Assembly (NCBI GenBank): GCA_021186555.1
Contig: JAJKFL010000039.1
Location: 37,959,733-38,023,732, forward strand
Source: Reticulitermes speratus
Taxonomy: Eukaryota; Arthropoda; Insecta; Blattodea; Rhinotermitidae
DNA: 64,000 bases
Direction: 5' to 3'
Shown in pieces: positions 9,903 through 20,972 of this stretch. A program made the translations under genes and the position numbers. Each line of letters starts with the position of its first letter. Position 1 is the first letter of the stretch. Below the pieces are notes generated by a model. That model saw nothing but the letters and a program-made list of their open reading frames with translations. It was not told the DNA's origin and did no database searches.

Positions 9903-10115
9903 GCGATGGAATCTGCACTCTTCTGGGGTATTAGGCGGCGTCGTGTAGTAATTGTTTACTGAAGTTTTGGCACAACGTATCGGTCCCGGCTTCACGGGTC
10001 AAGAGTCCGAGTCTTTCCTACTCCGACTCTTGACCCGTGAAGATGGGACCGATACGTTGTGCCGAAACGTCGGTAAACAAATACCACACGATGCCGCGTA
10101 ATACCCCAGAAGGGC
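9903..10115. mobile_element. Foldback element, type B
   Basis: Inverted arms are centred near 10020: 'cacaacgtatcggtccc' matches 'gggaccgatacgttgtg', and 'actcttgacccgtgaag' matches its complement. The right arm reads GTGAAGA...GCCGAAACGTCGGT, a decayed form of the type B hammerhead with one extra base in the core. The block 'catcaacatcgcggcggaag' just downstream recurs at 36514. Confidence 0.55.
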
Positions 10116-10204
10116 GCAGATGTCATCAACATCGCGGCGGAAGCCTGAAATCAAGGTTACAGGAAGCTGTCCATTTTGATGAGCCGAAATATTTATTTTA
10201 TAAT

Positions 10205-10790
10205 TTATCCAACAGTGGGCGAGGCACGTGGCACGTATGCAGGAGAGGAGAGGTGCATACAGGATTTTGGTATGTAGGTCTGAGGGAAAAAGGCCACTTG
10301 AAAAACCCGGGCACAGATGGGAGGTTTTTATTAGAAAGGATCTTAAAGAAATCTGTTGGGAGGGCATGGACTGGATTGATATGGCTCAGGATACGGACAA
10401 ATGGCCGATCCCAGTGGTCGCACGGTCTAAGGCGTGGGTCTGCGGCCGCTCGCTTATTAGGATTGTGGGTTCGAATCCCACCGGGGGCATGAATGTCTTT
10501 CTCTTGTGAGTGTTGTGTGTTGAGGGGTAGAGGTCTCTGCGACGGGCCGATCACTCGTCCAGAGGAGTCCTACCGAGTGTGGTGTGTCTAAAGTGTGATC
10601 GTGAAGCCTCTAAAAATGAGGCGGCCTAGGCCCCCAAGGGGCTGTCGAGCCATTGGGGGAAAAAAATAGGGACAAGTGCGAGCTGTTGTGAATGCGGTAA
10701 TGAATTCCTGTGTTCCATAAAATGCGGAACATTTCTTGACTAGCTGATGAACTAAGATCTTCAGGAAGGACTTTGCTCCATGGAGTTAGT
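10205..10790 (+). pseudogene. LINE L-T 3' fragment, split by SINE S1
   Basis: Codons before the SINE give the familiar LINE C-terminus (EGKRPLEKPGHRW ... WIDMAQDTDKW). The LINE resumes at 10670 with RDKCELL and the 3' UTR block 'ttgctccatggagttag'. Family L-T ends in a TTAG/GTTA-type tail. Only the C-terminal part of the reverse-transcriptase ORF survives, with no catalytic residues. Confidence 0.65.
10404..10669 (+). mobile_element. SINE S1 inserted in LINE L-T
   Basis: TSD ggacaaatg (10395-10403) and ggacaagtg (10670-10678). The tRNA-like head has GGTCGCACGGTCTAAGGCG and GGTTCGAATCCC, followed by the S1 body with 'gaggtctctgcgacgggc', ending at a short A tract. Confidence 0.8.
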
Positions 10791-11118
10791 TGACGACGCC
10801 GTCAGTAGCTTAGGATATAAGGAGAGATGCTTAATGAGTAATTTTCCCTAGTTTGCAACGTTTGCATTAATGAGGCACTTTATTTTTAGGCAGGAGGCAG
10901 GCCTTCTAGTGGAGGTGACATGCGACAGGTCATTTGTTTGGGCTGATGATCGTTTCCACAATAATCGGGAAGTGGAAACGGCTTTTCGTGAATGGCTGCG
11001 ATTGCAGAAACCCGGTTTCCATCGCGAAGAAATTTTTTAAACTCATGTTAATGTGGGACAAATTTGTCAAAGTGCTCGGGGCTATGCTGAAAAATAATGA
11101 TGCCTTAGTGGAACAAAT

Positions 11119-11413
11119 AGGACCCGGGATATCGTCGGTATAGCGACTCGCTACAGGCTGGTCGATTCGGGGTTCGAACCCCGGTAGGGGAAAGAGATTT
11201 TCTCTTCCTCAATCCCGTCCGGACCGACCCCAGGGCCCTCCCAACCTCCAGTACAACGGGTAGCGTGTTTCTTTCCCGGGGGTAAAGCGGCCGGGGAGTG
11301 ATATTGACCACCCACCCCCATCTAGCGCCGAGGTTAAGAGATGATAGAACTGTACGTCTACTTCCCTTATGTGTCTGCATAACATGTTACGAGGAGACCT
11401 TTACCTATACATT
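11119..11413 (+). mobile_element. SINE S2
   Basis: TSD ttagtggaacaaat (11105-11118) and ttagtggaataaat (11414-11427). tRNA-like head (TCGGTATAGCGACTCGCTAC, GGTTCGAACCCC), S2 body and ACCTTTACC tail. The stretch 10791-11104 before it shows nothing recognisable. Confidence 0.85.
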
Positions 11414-11488
11414 TTAGTGGAATAAATGAACCACATTTAACGTTGTAATGACTTCTCATTTAATTTATGTGACCTATTGAACGTTACT

Positions 11489-11752
11489 GCCGATCCCAGT
11501 GGCCGCGCGGTCTAAGGCGTCGGTCTACGGCCGCTCGCTTACTGGGATTGCGGGTTCGAATTCCGCCGGGGGCATGGATGTCTGTCTGTTGTGAGTGTTG
11601 TGTGTTGTCAGGTAGAGGTCTCTGCGACGAGCTGTTCCCTCGTTTAGAGGAGTCCTACCGAGTGTGGTGTGTCTGAGTGTGATTGTGAAGCCTCGAAAAA
11701 TGAGGCGGCCTAGGCCCCCCAAGGGGCTGTCGAGCCATTGAAAAAAAAAATG
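11489..11752 (+). mobile_element. SINE S1
   Basis: TSD gaacgttact (11479-11488) and gaacgtcact (11753-11762). Complete head and body with an A-rich 3' end. Confidence 0.85.
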
Positions 11753-12309
11753 GAACGTCACTAATTGTGCATCCTTCCTATATAGCTTGTATAATGATCT
11801 AAATAATAAATTGGAAACGTGTGGAAGGAAGCGGCCGTGGCCTAATTTAAGGTCCTTTTCCAACATGTGCCTGGAGCGTCTGAAGTAAACACCATTAACC
11901 TCAGTTAATGTAGGCGGCTACTGGGTTCAGATTTGAGCCAAGAACCTCCCGAATCTTTAGTCCGAAACCTTCATCGTCCAACACAAATATTTTAGTTCTA
12001 CATAAGGGAGGATAAATAAATACAAATCCCAATTATAGGCTTATAAGCTTGGAGCCACAAGCTTCCTCTTATGCACAAGAAGAATGACATAGCACAAAAT
12101 ATTAATGCGGTAGATAGGCAGATACCACTGGTACATCCTTGGCAACCACTGATACTGGTTATCTGTGTCATTACGCTCAATGTCAGTGCCCTGTGGACTT
12201 GTAGCCCAGAGATGGCAGGCATTCGGTACAAGTGTCATTTGGCACTGACCGTGATACTGGTTGGCACTGTACGTTTTGGCTGTATACCGAGGGTGACCGT
12301 CATTCAAAA
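11753..12309. other. No recognisable feature
   Basis: Open frames in 12041-12424 on both strands overlap the adjacent MITE and show no family motif, so they are not called. Confidence 0.4.
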
Positions 12310-12311
12310 TA

Positions 12312-12779
12312 CAGTGGAACCTCGAACTTCGAACACAATCCGTTCCAGGAGACGGTTCGACTTTCGAGTTAAATTTCCCCATAAGAAATAATGTAAATTG
12401 AATTAATCCGTTCCAGCCCCCCAAAATTTACCCAATATAAAACATTTTAAGTGCCTATTTCAAAAGACCATAATGATAAAACAAGTACATTTAATTTCAA
12501 TAATTGAAAATTTTTATTTATAATAGTACATACATAAAAATTATTGTATAATAATCAATCAATAATAATAGTAGGAGGGATATTACTGTTCACTGGAAGG
12601 TGAATTACCCTTCTTTCATCTGGACCAAGCAGAGAGAAGGCGACCACGTGACGATCACGTGATTCTTTATTCGACTTTCGAGTTTTTGTTCGAGTTTCAA
12701 AACCGGATTTTCCTCGAATTTTTTGTTCGAGCTTCAAGTTGTTCGAACATCAAACCGTTCGAAGTTCGAGGGTCCACTG
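12312..12779. mobile_element. pogo/Tigger-like MITE
   Basis: Terminal inverted repeats CAGTGGAACCTCGAACTTCG and its complement at the right end (GAAGTTCGAGGGTCCACTG). Sub-terminal repeats of 'gttcga' and 'ttcgag' occur. The left flank is TA and the right flank CA, a decayed TA target. The TIR style fits pogo/Tigger of the Tc1-mariner superfamily. 12780-13295 holds nothing else. Confidence 0.7.
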
Positions 12780-13295
12780 CATTGTGCATTTTATAACTCG
12801 TAAGATTACTTAAAATTATATATATTTAATACAAATAAGTACATATTTGAAGAACATTTAATACAGCAGTAATGCACAGTATTTGCAGGTAATCTGCGTC
12901 CTAGCCTTCATAACCTCATCTGTTGTACCAATTTGTAGCATTTAACTGCTGTCTCAATACTGCTGTGAGTCCTGCAGCTTTCGTGTTTTGCACCTTTAAC
13001 CACTTTGTGTCTTAGCATTTCCTATATTTCCCCACTTAACCTTTCCGATGAGTATGCCACCAATACAGCGTCCACTGATGGGTTTGTTCCGTATTAAGAA
13101 AAAAATGGTGAGCTATATTCTGCTGGAAGTATACAGGAAATTGTTCTGTGTTTGGCCTCTTTTTTCCACTAACACTTAATATTGCAATTTACCCAATACC
13201 TCACTAGTGCAATAAATAGGATAATTAAACACTATAGGCCTCTTTTCGATACTGTTTACTTATACACTTTTCAGTGTTGGGTTATTGAGGCTTCG

Positions 13296-13552
13296 ATTTT
13301 TTTCTATGCTCGACAGCCCTAAATGGGCCTGGGCCTCCTCGTTTCGTCGACTTCACGATCACACCATTAGACACACCACACTCGGTAGGACTTCCTCTGG
13401 ACGAGGGACCAGCCCGTCGCAGAGACCTCTACCTGACATCACACAACACTCACAAGAAACAGACATCCATGCCCCGGTGGGATTAGAACCCACGATCCTA
13501 GTAAGCGAGCGGCCGAAAACCCACGCCTTAGACCGCACGGCCACTGGATCGG
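13296..13552 (-). mobile_element. SINE S1
   Basis: Minus-strand full-length copy with a Leu-tRNA-like head near 13480-13552 and the usual body. The right flank carries only a short match (cttcga) to the left. Confidence 0.8.
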
Positions 13553-13610
13553 TTTCTTCGAATAATACAACACTGAAAATGATTTTATTTTCATTTATTC
13601 ATCATATTGA

Positions 13611-13647
13611 CCACATGTTTCGGCCGGTAATTGCGGCCATCATCGGG
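13611..13647 (-). ncRNA. Decayed hammerhead-like motif
   Basis: Minus strand CCGATGA (core U4 changed), GGCCG...CGGCC helix II, GAAACATGTGG. The core change should abolish activity. It belongs to a hammerhead element (about 13600-13950) split by the next SINE. Confidence 0.4.
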
Positions 13648-13656
13648 TAAGGGAAG

Positions 13657-13804
13657 GTGTTGTCAGGTAGAGATCTCTGTGACGAGCTGATCCTCGTCCA
13701 GAGGAGTCCTACCGAGTGTGGTGTGTCTCATAAGTGTGATCGTGAAGACTCGAAAAACGAGGAGGCCTAGGCCCCAAGGGGCTGTCGAGCCATAGGGGGA
13801 AAAA
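13657..13804 (+). mobile_element. 5'-truncated SINE S1 in hammerhead element
   Basis: Perfect 15-bp TSD atcgggtaagggaag (13642-13656 and 13805-13819). Only the S1 body is present, starting at 'gtgttgtcaggtag'. It is 5'-truncated, as expected of target-primed insertion. Confidence 0.9.
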
Positions 13805-13955
13805 TCGGGTAAGGGAAGAGCTTAGTAGAGGCCTTTCCTTTACATTAAAATACAGTTTATAATTTTGTATATATATATAATGTAAGTAATAATGGGATAA
13901 TAAAACGTATATCAATATAATTGTTAAAGCAAGGTGCTGGTAACATATAGAATAG

Positions 13956-14240
13956 GGCCGTGCCATGGCTCAGGCGGTTAGTCGCCGGCTCTCACCGCGG
14001 AGGCCCGGTTCGATCCCGGGTCAGTCCATGTGGAATTTGTGGTGGACAAAGTGGCACTGGGACAGGATTTTCGCCTAGTACTTCGGTTTTCCCCTGTCAG
14101 TTTCATTCCACCGGTGCTCCATTACTTGGAAAAAACGAAAAAAAAACAAATCATCTTCATGACAGGGTTGCACAATAAGCCTCAAGGCTGCGGTGCGTCC
14201 GTAGCATCTGCTGCGGGGCCCTTCACCACAAAAAAAAACC
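13956..14240 (+). mobile_element. SINE S3
   Basis: tRNA-like head GGCCGTGCCATGGCTCAGGC with a B-box GGTTCGATCCC, then the S3 body 'gtggacaaagtggcactggg' and the 3' part 'gcacaataagcctcaaggc', ending in an A tract. Confidence 0.85.
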
Positions 14241-15814
14241 TTATAGCAATATCTATAAATAAGTATCTTGTGTTAATTTTAAGTAAAAAAAAACCTACTC
14301 TTTTCGTTTTTAAAGTAGGCCTACGTAACAAGCATATTTAAGACGTTCCACAAAACGCGCTGTAAACAGTCACACAGAAGCCAAGAAATACAGGACTAAA
14401 ACTAAGCCGCAGGAGATAGACGACTTGTTTAACAGCGCAGCCAGTAGAGGTCAGACTTGTCGACGTGAACGGCACCAGGCATCGTCAAGGTCTGCATTGC
14501 TGCTGTAGCCCTTCATTTTGGGTTACAGTACTTCCTGCCCCATATGTCGCATTTTTCTCTAATTGTCCCCCGCAAATTTACCCTGCCTCTTTAACACCGG
14601 ACGATGAATTTGTACATCAGTTGGCTATTCAGTCCGCAGAAATACCTTGATAAGTGTAGGGTGTCTCTTGTCACTTGTAGCGTCTTGTGAGGCAGGAAAT
14701 GCTGTATAAAATATACTCGAGGCCTTCAAAATGAAAAGAATGAGATATTGTGTGATTCGTATGATATGAAATAAATATATCTGTGTACATTTCATTGTAG
14801 TATGCCTGATTATATTTTCTGTGGAACTGGCTGTACGCCACATTATAATAACATTTGGAATGAATGCGTCCTTTGAAATAGATTTACTCCGCGCAGCACA
14901 GTGTAACGTTTTGTTCAGAGGTCGTGTCTGTTTATCACGTATTTCCTTAGCAGGATTCAAGCCGCATAACCAGATTCATAGTCAGTAGTGTATGGTGCAG
15001 TAAAGCTTTAGTGCCATATATTTAAAACAAATATCTTTATTAATTTATACGTATATACTCTTTTTTTTATTATGAGGCTTTCCCACGACTGGTGTATTTG
15101 GCAAACGTGCCAATGATTGCGCTTTGTACAATGAGCCAGGTGAATAATTGTCACACTGTTTCAACGACTGGTTTGTTTGTCAAATATTCGGACCCGAGTA
15201 CACTTGCTAAATATTTGCCTGGTCATTGTGATTGCGTTCCCACGATTCGTGTATTTGGCCACTCAACGTAACGAATGATATTGTCCACACAGTCAAGCCA
15301 CTTGTCCCGCTCTTCAACTGTAAACGTGTCTTGGAAAACGCAACAAGTCTCGACTCGGTACGTAAAGAAAGATTGGTTATTTCTTTGACTTTTGTCACGT
15401 TTACTGACAGGCGGCGGGGAAACGCACAAATGGCCACTATTTTAAAGTTCTTCTTCCCAAGACGTGACAAACCGACCAGCGGGCAGAGAACTGAGTCTGG
15501 GACATCCCGGATATGAGGCGAGAGCGCTGGAAAATGTGCAGCGAATATTTGTTTCTCAGTCTGTGTTCTTTGCATGGGTAGGGATCCCATTCGTTCCTTG
15601 TTTTGTGGCTTTTAAAGAGCTCTGTCCCGGTGTCCCGTAAAATTCTGTCCGGTTGACAAATGTCCCGGGTTTCTCCAAGTCTTAAAACTACGACACTTCT
15701 GACAACGCTTACGAACATTTTGATTTTCCACAGAGGGAGAAAACATCTATAGCAGTAGGACAGCCATCAACCGGCCAGTAACAGGAGAGGGATAGGAGAG
15801 TGTGTAGATAGTGA
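14241..15814. other. Unassigned 1.6 kb, no gene supported
   Basis: Several open frames on both strands in 15207-15718 (for example a minus-strand frame with KRDKSQRNNQSFFTYRVE and EERDKWLDCVDNIIRYVEW) look mildly protein-like, but overlapping frames are equally open and I recognise no family. An old transposon remnant is possible. Confidence 0.3.
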
Positions 15815-15822
15815 TTATAGAG

Positions 15823-16176
15823 CAGGGGTGACCAAACTGCGGCTCGCGAGCCACATGCGGCTCTTTGACATATAATATGCGGCTCGCGGAAATATGTTGG
15901 CTGAGCTCCTTTTTTTTTTTTGCATTACAATTCATATAAAAGGTAAATAAAAAATGTTCAAGCTTTATAATTATTTACCGGTATAAACTGAGATTTCACT
16001 GGATTAAAACGTAAGTTTAATGTTCATGGAGAGTAAATATATTTAAGAATTTTTGTAACAAAATGTGCGTGTGACAATAAAAACGTGTGTGTAATGTCTA
16101 TTCATGTCTTGCGGCTCTCAAACATCTGAAGTTTATCGTATGTGGCTCTTACGTTAAGCAAGTTTGGTCACCCCTG
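15823..16176. mobile_element. hAT MITE with perfect 8-bp TSD
   Basis: TSD ttatagag at 15815-15822 and 16177-16184. Termini CAGGGGTGACCAAACT and GTTTGGTCACCCCTG are inverted repeats. Internal repeats of 'gcggctc' occur. 354 bp, non-coding. Confidence 0.9.
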
Positions 16177-16363
16177 TTATAGAGTGTGGACTGAGACTGC
16201 GAAGGATGAGGAACGGACATGTAAAGAGTAATCAGTAAGTGAACTGAGTGTCTGAGTTTGAGTAGGATTGTTATAGTTATTATTTCTATTATTATTATTC
16301 ATTTTTTGTATCTGAATGTCATAAATTTTTGTGTGAGTTATCTCTTTGTAGTAAAAAGTTAAA

Positions 16364-16490
16364 GCTATCCCATTACAGGCCTGGACAGGCCCTGAGGGTT
16401 CCAGGAGTTTGAGGCTCCCAGATTTATAGACAGTCGGTATATGAAGGTGCTAAGGTTGTCGGCCCTGCGCACTCTCCCTGTAGTAGTATT
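16364..16490 (-). repeat. SINE S4 3' fragment
   Basis: Matches the 3' part of S4 ('cccattacaggcctggacag', 'gaggctcccagattt'), minus orientation, lacking the tRNA-like head. Confidence 0.65.
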
Positions 16491-16813
16491 AGTAAATATA
16501 TCTGCTTTGTTCATTTGTCTTCTACCTTCCTCAACATAATTAATTTGTATGTCCCTGCTATGAAAGGCCAAGTGTCACACCTTTAAAATACAGCAAGTAA
16601 AATTACTTTGTGTCCAGGTACACGAGCGTATAGGCCCTGTATGGGATTTCGTGATTTATAATATTCTGAACTGAATGACAACAGACATTCTCCGAATTCA
16701 TTATACTATTAATTCTTCTTGAATGTGACTATGGTTTGTTAGTGCCTTTATTTAACGAGCGACCACCAGTCTGAAAGAAGAGGAAGGTACTTTTAGGTCT
16801 GTACACCAGTACT

Positions 16814-16995
16814 GTATGGTCATGCCATGGCTCAGGGAGTTAGTCACCGCCCTCTCATTGCAGAGGCACGGGTTTAATTCTAGGCCAGTCCATGTTGGAT
16901 CTGTGGCGGACAAAATGGCACTGGGACAGGTTTTTCTCCAAATTCTTCGGGTTTCTCTGTCACTATCATTCCACTGGTACTCCATACTCATTATT
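16814..16995 (+). repeat. SINE S3, 3'-truncated and diverged
   Basis: Head CATGCCATGGCTCAGG and the 'atggcactgggacaggttt' body are recognisable. The 3' third is missing. Confidence 0.75.
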
Positions 16996-17043
16996 CATAT
17001 ATCTCAGCTATTGAAAACTTCGTTAAATAACACATTTAAAATA

Positions 17044-18345
17044 CTGCGTGGGTCGTTCAAATTTAAACGGGAATTTAGTTCCGTTTCAAGCACATATCAA
17101 CTTGTATGAACATGCTTGCGCTGACAAGTTATGACATGTTTAAACTTGTAACCCGCACTAGTCGGGTCCCTCTCCACCTCAACCATCAGGTGCAATCAAG
17201 ATGGCAGTGCAAGCAGTACCCAACAGTGTTGCGCAGCGTATAATTATCAAATTTCTCACGAAGGAAGGTGTCATTCCTTCTGAAATCTTTACCTGACTTC
17301 AAGCACAGTTTGGGGATGAATGTTTGTCACAGCCAAGGGTGTTCAGTTGGGCGAAATCATTTCGAGAAGGGCGAGACCGTGTTGAAAATGAACCTCACGC
17401 ACGGCGACCAAGAACTTCTGTCAATGCAGACAACGTTTTGAAAATTGGTGAACTTATTCGGGCTAATCGTCGCATAACTGTTCTTGAACTGTCACAGGAA
17501 GTAGGAATTAGTGTAGGGAGTGTTGAAGAAATTCTGCACAACGAGTTGAAAGTCAGTAGAGTGAGCGCAAGGTGGGTCCCACGGCTCCTGTCACCGGAGC
17601 ACAGGGAAAGAAGTTTAGTGGCCGTTACTCAACTTTTGCAACGATACGAGAGAGAAGGAGCCGAATTTTTGGACTCAATTGTGACCTGTGATGAGACCTG
17701 GGTCCACTACTTCACTCCTGAATCAAAAAGAGCAAGCAAGCCGTGCAAACACACCCATTCTCCACCCCTCAAAAAAAGCGAAAGCAATTTTTTCAGCGGG
17801 GATGATCATGACTGCTGGGTTCTGGGATTCAAAGGGTTATCATTCACCTGTACTTTCTCACTGGTCAAAAATCCGTAAATGCGCAGTACTATTCAACTCT
17901 CCTGAATGAAAAAGTGAAGTCGGCAATCCGCTCAAAGCGAAGAAAAAGGCAGGATTCAGTTTGCTTCCTCCAGGACAACGTTCGTCCTCACATTGCGGCT
18001 TTAACGATGGCAACTCTACTGAAACTGAAGTGGGATGTCCTGCCTAATCCACCGTACAGTCCAGACTTAGCTCCATCTGATTATCATTTGTTTGGACCAA
18101 TGAAGAGGGTTTTAGGAGGCAAGATATTCCGGAATAATGATGAGGTCATTGCAGCTGTGCAAATTTGGATACACAAGCAACCGAAAACCTTCTTTGAAAC
18201 TGGAATTAAGAAGCTTCCATAACGTTGGCACAAGTGTATGGCTGTCAACAGGGACTACATTGAAAGGTAGTGTGTAAGACTTTTCCATTTTATTGTGAAT
18301 AAATTTTTTAGAAACGAATTCTCGTTTAAATTTGAACGACCTTAG
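17044..18345 (+). mobile_element. mariner element, about 1.3 kb
   Basis: Inverted termini contain GGTCGTTCAAATTTAAACG (17050-17068) and its complement (about 18322-18340), flanked by TA at 17042-17043 and 18346-18347. The size matches intact mariners. It lies in intron 2 of Mox, opposite in strand to the gene. Confidence 0.85.
17201..18222 (+). pseudogene. mariner transposase, inactivated
   Basis: An ATG at 17201 begins a mariner-type transposase. The N-terminal helix-turn-helix region reaches about residue 115 (SQEVGISVGSVEEIL). The catalytic triad is visible as D in VTCDETWVHYF, D in LQDNVRPHIA, and D in SPDLAPSDYHLF; 34 residues separate the second and third, so DD34D. A TGA at 17294-17296 (codon 32) and at least two frameshifts between about 17740 and 17915 break the frame; downstream sequence to KSAIRSKRRKRQ and the C-terminus is readable in other frames. 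It is non-functional as assembled. Mariner transposase cuts and pastes the element at TA dinucleotides. Confidence 0.85.
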
Positions 18346-18534
18346 TATATTTAGATGTACAGTAGAATGAAACAATTGTACAATAGAGTGGCTAGATTAG
18401 CAAAATGCACAGTTTCTGAGTAGTAGCCTTAAAATAACATTCCCGCAAATCAGTTATTTTCGCTGATCCGCAGACGTTTCGTAACCTTTGCCAGTTATAA
18501 GAAGACGACGACTTTGCGTTGTGCTAGGACTGAC

Positions 18535-18719
18535 CTGTCTTTCGGTGAGGTCCAGTGCCACAGCGATCTCGTACCTGCGCAGCCTGGTCAGGTAGTTTGA
18601 GTGGCAGAACTCCTGCTCCAGCTCGCCGATCTGCTGTTTCGTGAAGGCGGTGCGCTCCTTACGAGGCTTCGGCTCCAGCTTCTGTGAGTCTGCAACATTA
18701 CGGCCTACGACGGTTACCA
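18535..18719 (-). CDS. Mox: Mox/MEOX homeobox gene, exon 2 (homeodomain residues 1-44)
   Basis: Minus-strand codons give [20 protein letters not shown], then [16 protein letters not shown] and ALDLTERQ, ending at CAG followed by the donor gtcagt (18534). This is the Mox-class homeodomain: [13 protein letters not shown] plus LTERQ-VKVWFQNRRMKWKR across the intron. The 5' border is uncertain. AG acceptors that would end at 18690, 18705 or 18720 all keep the same phase (two bases complete a split codon), and the last has the best pyrimidine tract (cttgttctggctctag). Exon lengths would be 155, 170 or 185 bp, against about 173 bp in human MEOX genes from memory. The phase matches the proposed exon 1 donor. 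A composite SINE lies about 50 bp upstream, so the branch point must lie in or beside it. Confidence 0.9.
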
Positions 18720-18770
18720 CTAGAGCCAGAACAAGCTGTTTGTGTTCCTTGGGCAAGGTCTAAATTGCAC

Positions 18771-19295
18771 TTTTTTTTTCCTATGGCTCGACAGCCCCTT
18801 GGGGCCTAGGCCGCCTCATTATCGAGGCTTCACGATCACACTCAGACACACCACACTCGGTAGGACTCCCCTGGACGAGGGACCAGCCCGTCGCAGAGAC
18901 CTCTACCTGACAACACACAACACTCACAAGAGACAGACATCCATGCCCCGGCGGGATTTTTTTTTTTCCCTTTGATCCATTTTTGTACTGTTTAAATTCT
19001 TTCGTCCTTCATTTCACTTTACGTTCCATACTACCGTCCTTACAACAAACAACACAGACATCCATGCCCCCGGTGGGATTTTTTTTTTTTTTTACTAATT
19101 CCTGGGTTTTCCCCTTTGATCCATTTTTGTTCTGTATTAATCCTTTTTTCGTCCTTTCATGTTACTTACGGTCCACAACCGTCTTTTTACAACACAACAC
19201 AAACATCCATGCCCCCGGTGGGATTCGAACCCTCAATCCCAGCAAGCGAGCGGCCGAAGACCCACGCCTTAGACCGCGCGGCCACTGGGATCGGC
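18771..19295 (-). mobile_element. Composite SINE S1 (three partial units) next to Mox exon 2
   Basis: TSD aaattgcac (18762-18770) and aatttgcac (19296-19304). Reading on the minus strand: a complete Leu-tRNA-like head, an S1b body, then two further junctions at the 'cccaccggggg/catgg' point restarting S1 body sequence. So one insertion carries head plus three body segments. Same orientation as Mox. Confidence 0.8.
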
Positions 19296-19399
19296 AATTT
19301 GCACCCTTTACTCAGCGAAATGACGTGTACAATATTACGACGACTTGTACACGAAAAGAATAATGTGGGGCTTAGGCACAGTAGAATTAGTAAAAGAAA

Positions 19400-19673
19400 T
19401 TTCTCCCTAGAACAGGCCATGAAGGCCCAGAGGGGGAGTAGAGGTATAACTGTACTCTTCCTTTAACTTCGGCGCTAAGTGGAGTAGGGTGGTTAAGGCC
19501 ACGCCCCGGCCGCTTTACCCCCCGAGGTGTGCCGGTACCCATTGTACAGGAGGCTCGGTGGCTCCAGGGTCGGTCTGGTATGGTGCGGAAAATCTCGCCT
19601 CCACCGGGATTCGATCCGGCGGACAGTCCAGCTCGTAGCGAGTCATTATACCGACTGAGCTATCGCGGCCCAC
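19400..19673 (-). mobile_element. SINE S2
   Basis: Full-length minus copy, tail 'ctccctagaacaggccatg' to a tRNA-like head ending near 19672. I could not define a TSD. Confidence 0.8.
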
Positions 19674-19804
19674 CTGGTACGAGGTAGTAACATCTCTTTT
19701 ACGTCTGTATGTGTGAAAGTGTCTCATCAGCTCATGGACCCGCAATAGAAGGCACATTGCTTGGGGCGGTCTGTCCACACGAAATGAGACGCACAGTTTA
19801 CAGC

Positions 19805-20078
19805 TCACGTCGACTTACATGTTCTGCGAACAAACACCTCAAGCATGTTTTCGGCTGTTTTATCAGGCACATGTGGACGCCATGCACCTCTCTTCTGCAG
19901 AACACTTCCGCTCTCCTTGAACTGTTTGTACCAAATAGGTGTCAGTGTTCTCGATGGTGGCATCTTGTGATAGGCGGTTCCGAAACGTCTTTTGACCTGT
20001 GTATCCAGTTTCATTTCGACAAACCCCTCCACGAACCCTGACTACTGTGGGTTCACGGCGACTGAGCTGATGAGCCAT
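19805..20078 (-). pseudogene. Fragment of a helix-turn-helix (DUF4817-like) transposon protein
   Basis: The minus-strand frame has KLDTQVKRRFGTAYHKMPPS then WYKQFKESGSVLQKRGAWRP and VPDKTAENMLEVFVR. This matches the pattern of the N-terminal DNA-binding domain common in mariner-related or DUF4817 proteins of insect genomes. A frameshift near 19990-20030 separates an upstream piece. The C-terminal nuclease region is absent. The family call is from pattern memory. Confidence 0.55.
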
Positions 20079-20246
20079 AAAATCACACGTAAGTTTACAG
20101 TCCAGTAGAAAGCAAATGGTTAGCTAAGTGTTTTCTAAATCGATTTGCGCTGATGTCCGATTGGAACTTTGTGTAAAGTAGGGTCAATGCGGGCCTGATA
20201 GAATTAAAAGTATTTGTGATTTCCAGCTTCAGCCGCGGTGTAAATT

Positions 20247-20430
20247 AGATCTTCGCTCTTCTGGGATGTTACGCACTGTGGATTGCTATTTAGTTACCGA
20301 CGTCCCGTCTTCGAGGGACAAGCAGTGGAAGCTTGACCCTCGAAGATGGGACCGATAGATTGTCCCGAAACGTCGGTAACTAACTACCAATCCACATTGC
20401 GTAACGTCCCAGAAGAGCGAAGATCTCAAA
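20247..20430. mobile_element. Foldback element, type B
   Basis: 'agatcttcgctcttctggga' at the left is the inverse of 'cccagaagagcgaagatct' at the right, with arms meeting near 20325. The right arm reads CGAAGATGGGAC...GTCCCGAAACGTCGGTAAC, a type B hammerhead with one extra C in the core. Confidence 0.65.
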
Positions 20431-20698
20431 CGAAATTAAACTTGCCCATTCAACTGTGTTTTAGATGCAAGTACTGAGATTTGCTTAGCTGTTGATATGT
20501 TAGTCCTTGTGGTATACGACGCCGTGTCAGTGCGCGGTTGCCCACTGACGCAGCGTCGTGGCGTAGAAGAATGGGTTTGTTTAAAGTAGATTCTCAACAC
20601 AACATTGTCACACATTCGTCCAGTGGCCTCGTAATTGCAATATTGGACAAAGGGACACAAATTTCGCTGTGTATTTTCACATTGTATGTTCTGACTAA

Positions 20699-20958
20699 AA
20701 CGTCGCGGATTCGATTCCCGATGGTGTCATTGGAATTAATTCCTTGACATAATCGTTTCGGTCGCACTATGGCCCTGGGGTCGACTCAGCCTCTAACAGA
20801 AATGAGTACCAGGAATCTTTCCTGGGGGGTAAAGGCGGCCGGTGCGTAGGGCTGACAACCTTACCACCTTTATGTGCCGATTGTCTACAAGTCTGGAAGC
20901 CTCAACCTCCTGGACCCCTCAGGGTCTGTCCAGGCCTGTAATGGGATTGCTTTACCTC
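20699..20958 (+). mobile_element. SINE S4, 5'-truncated
   Basis: Perfect 14-bp TSD tatgttctgactaa (20685-20698 and 20959-20972). It starts within the tRNA-like head (gattcgattcccgatgg) and runs to the 'ggattgctttacc' 3' end. Confidence 0.9.
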
Positions 20959-20972
20959 TATGTTCTGACTAA

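Noticed and set aside
10404-10500. Genuine tRNA gene (Leu-like) at SINE S1 heads, and similar at S2, S3 and S4 heads
   Set aside because: A and B boxes are present, but each lies at the 5' end of a dispersed element with a body, tail and TSD; acceptor stems do not close.
12041-12424. 127-codon minus-strand frame
   Set aside because: Overlaps the end of a pogo-like MITE, competes with an open plus-strand frame, and has no recognisable motif.
15207-15718. Possible coding remnant on the minus strand
   Set aside because: Several overlapping frames are equally open and I recognise no family; left as unassigned.
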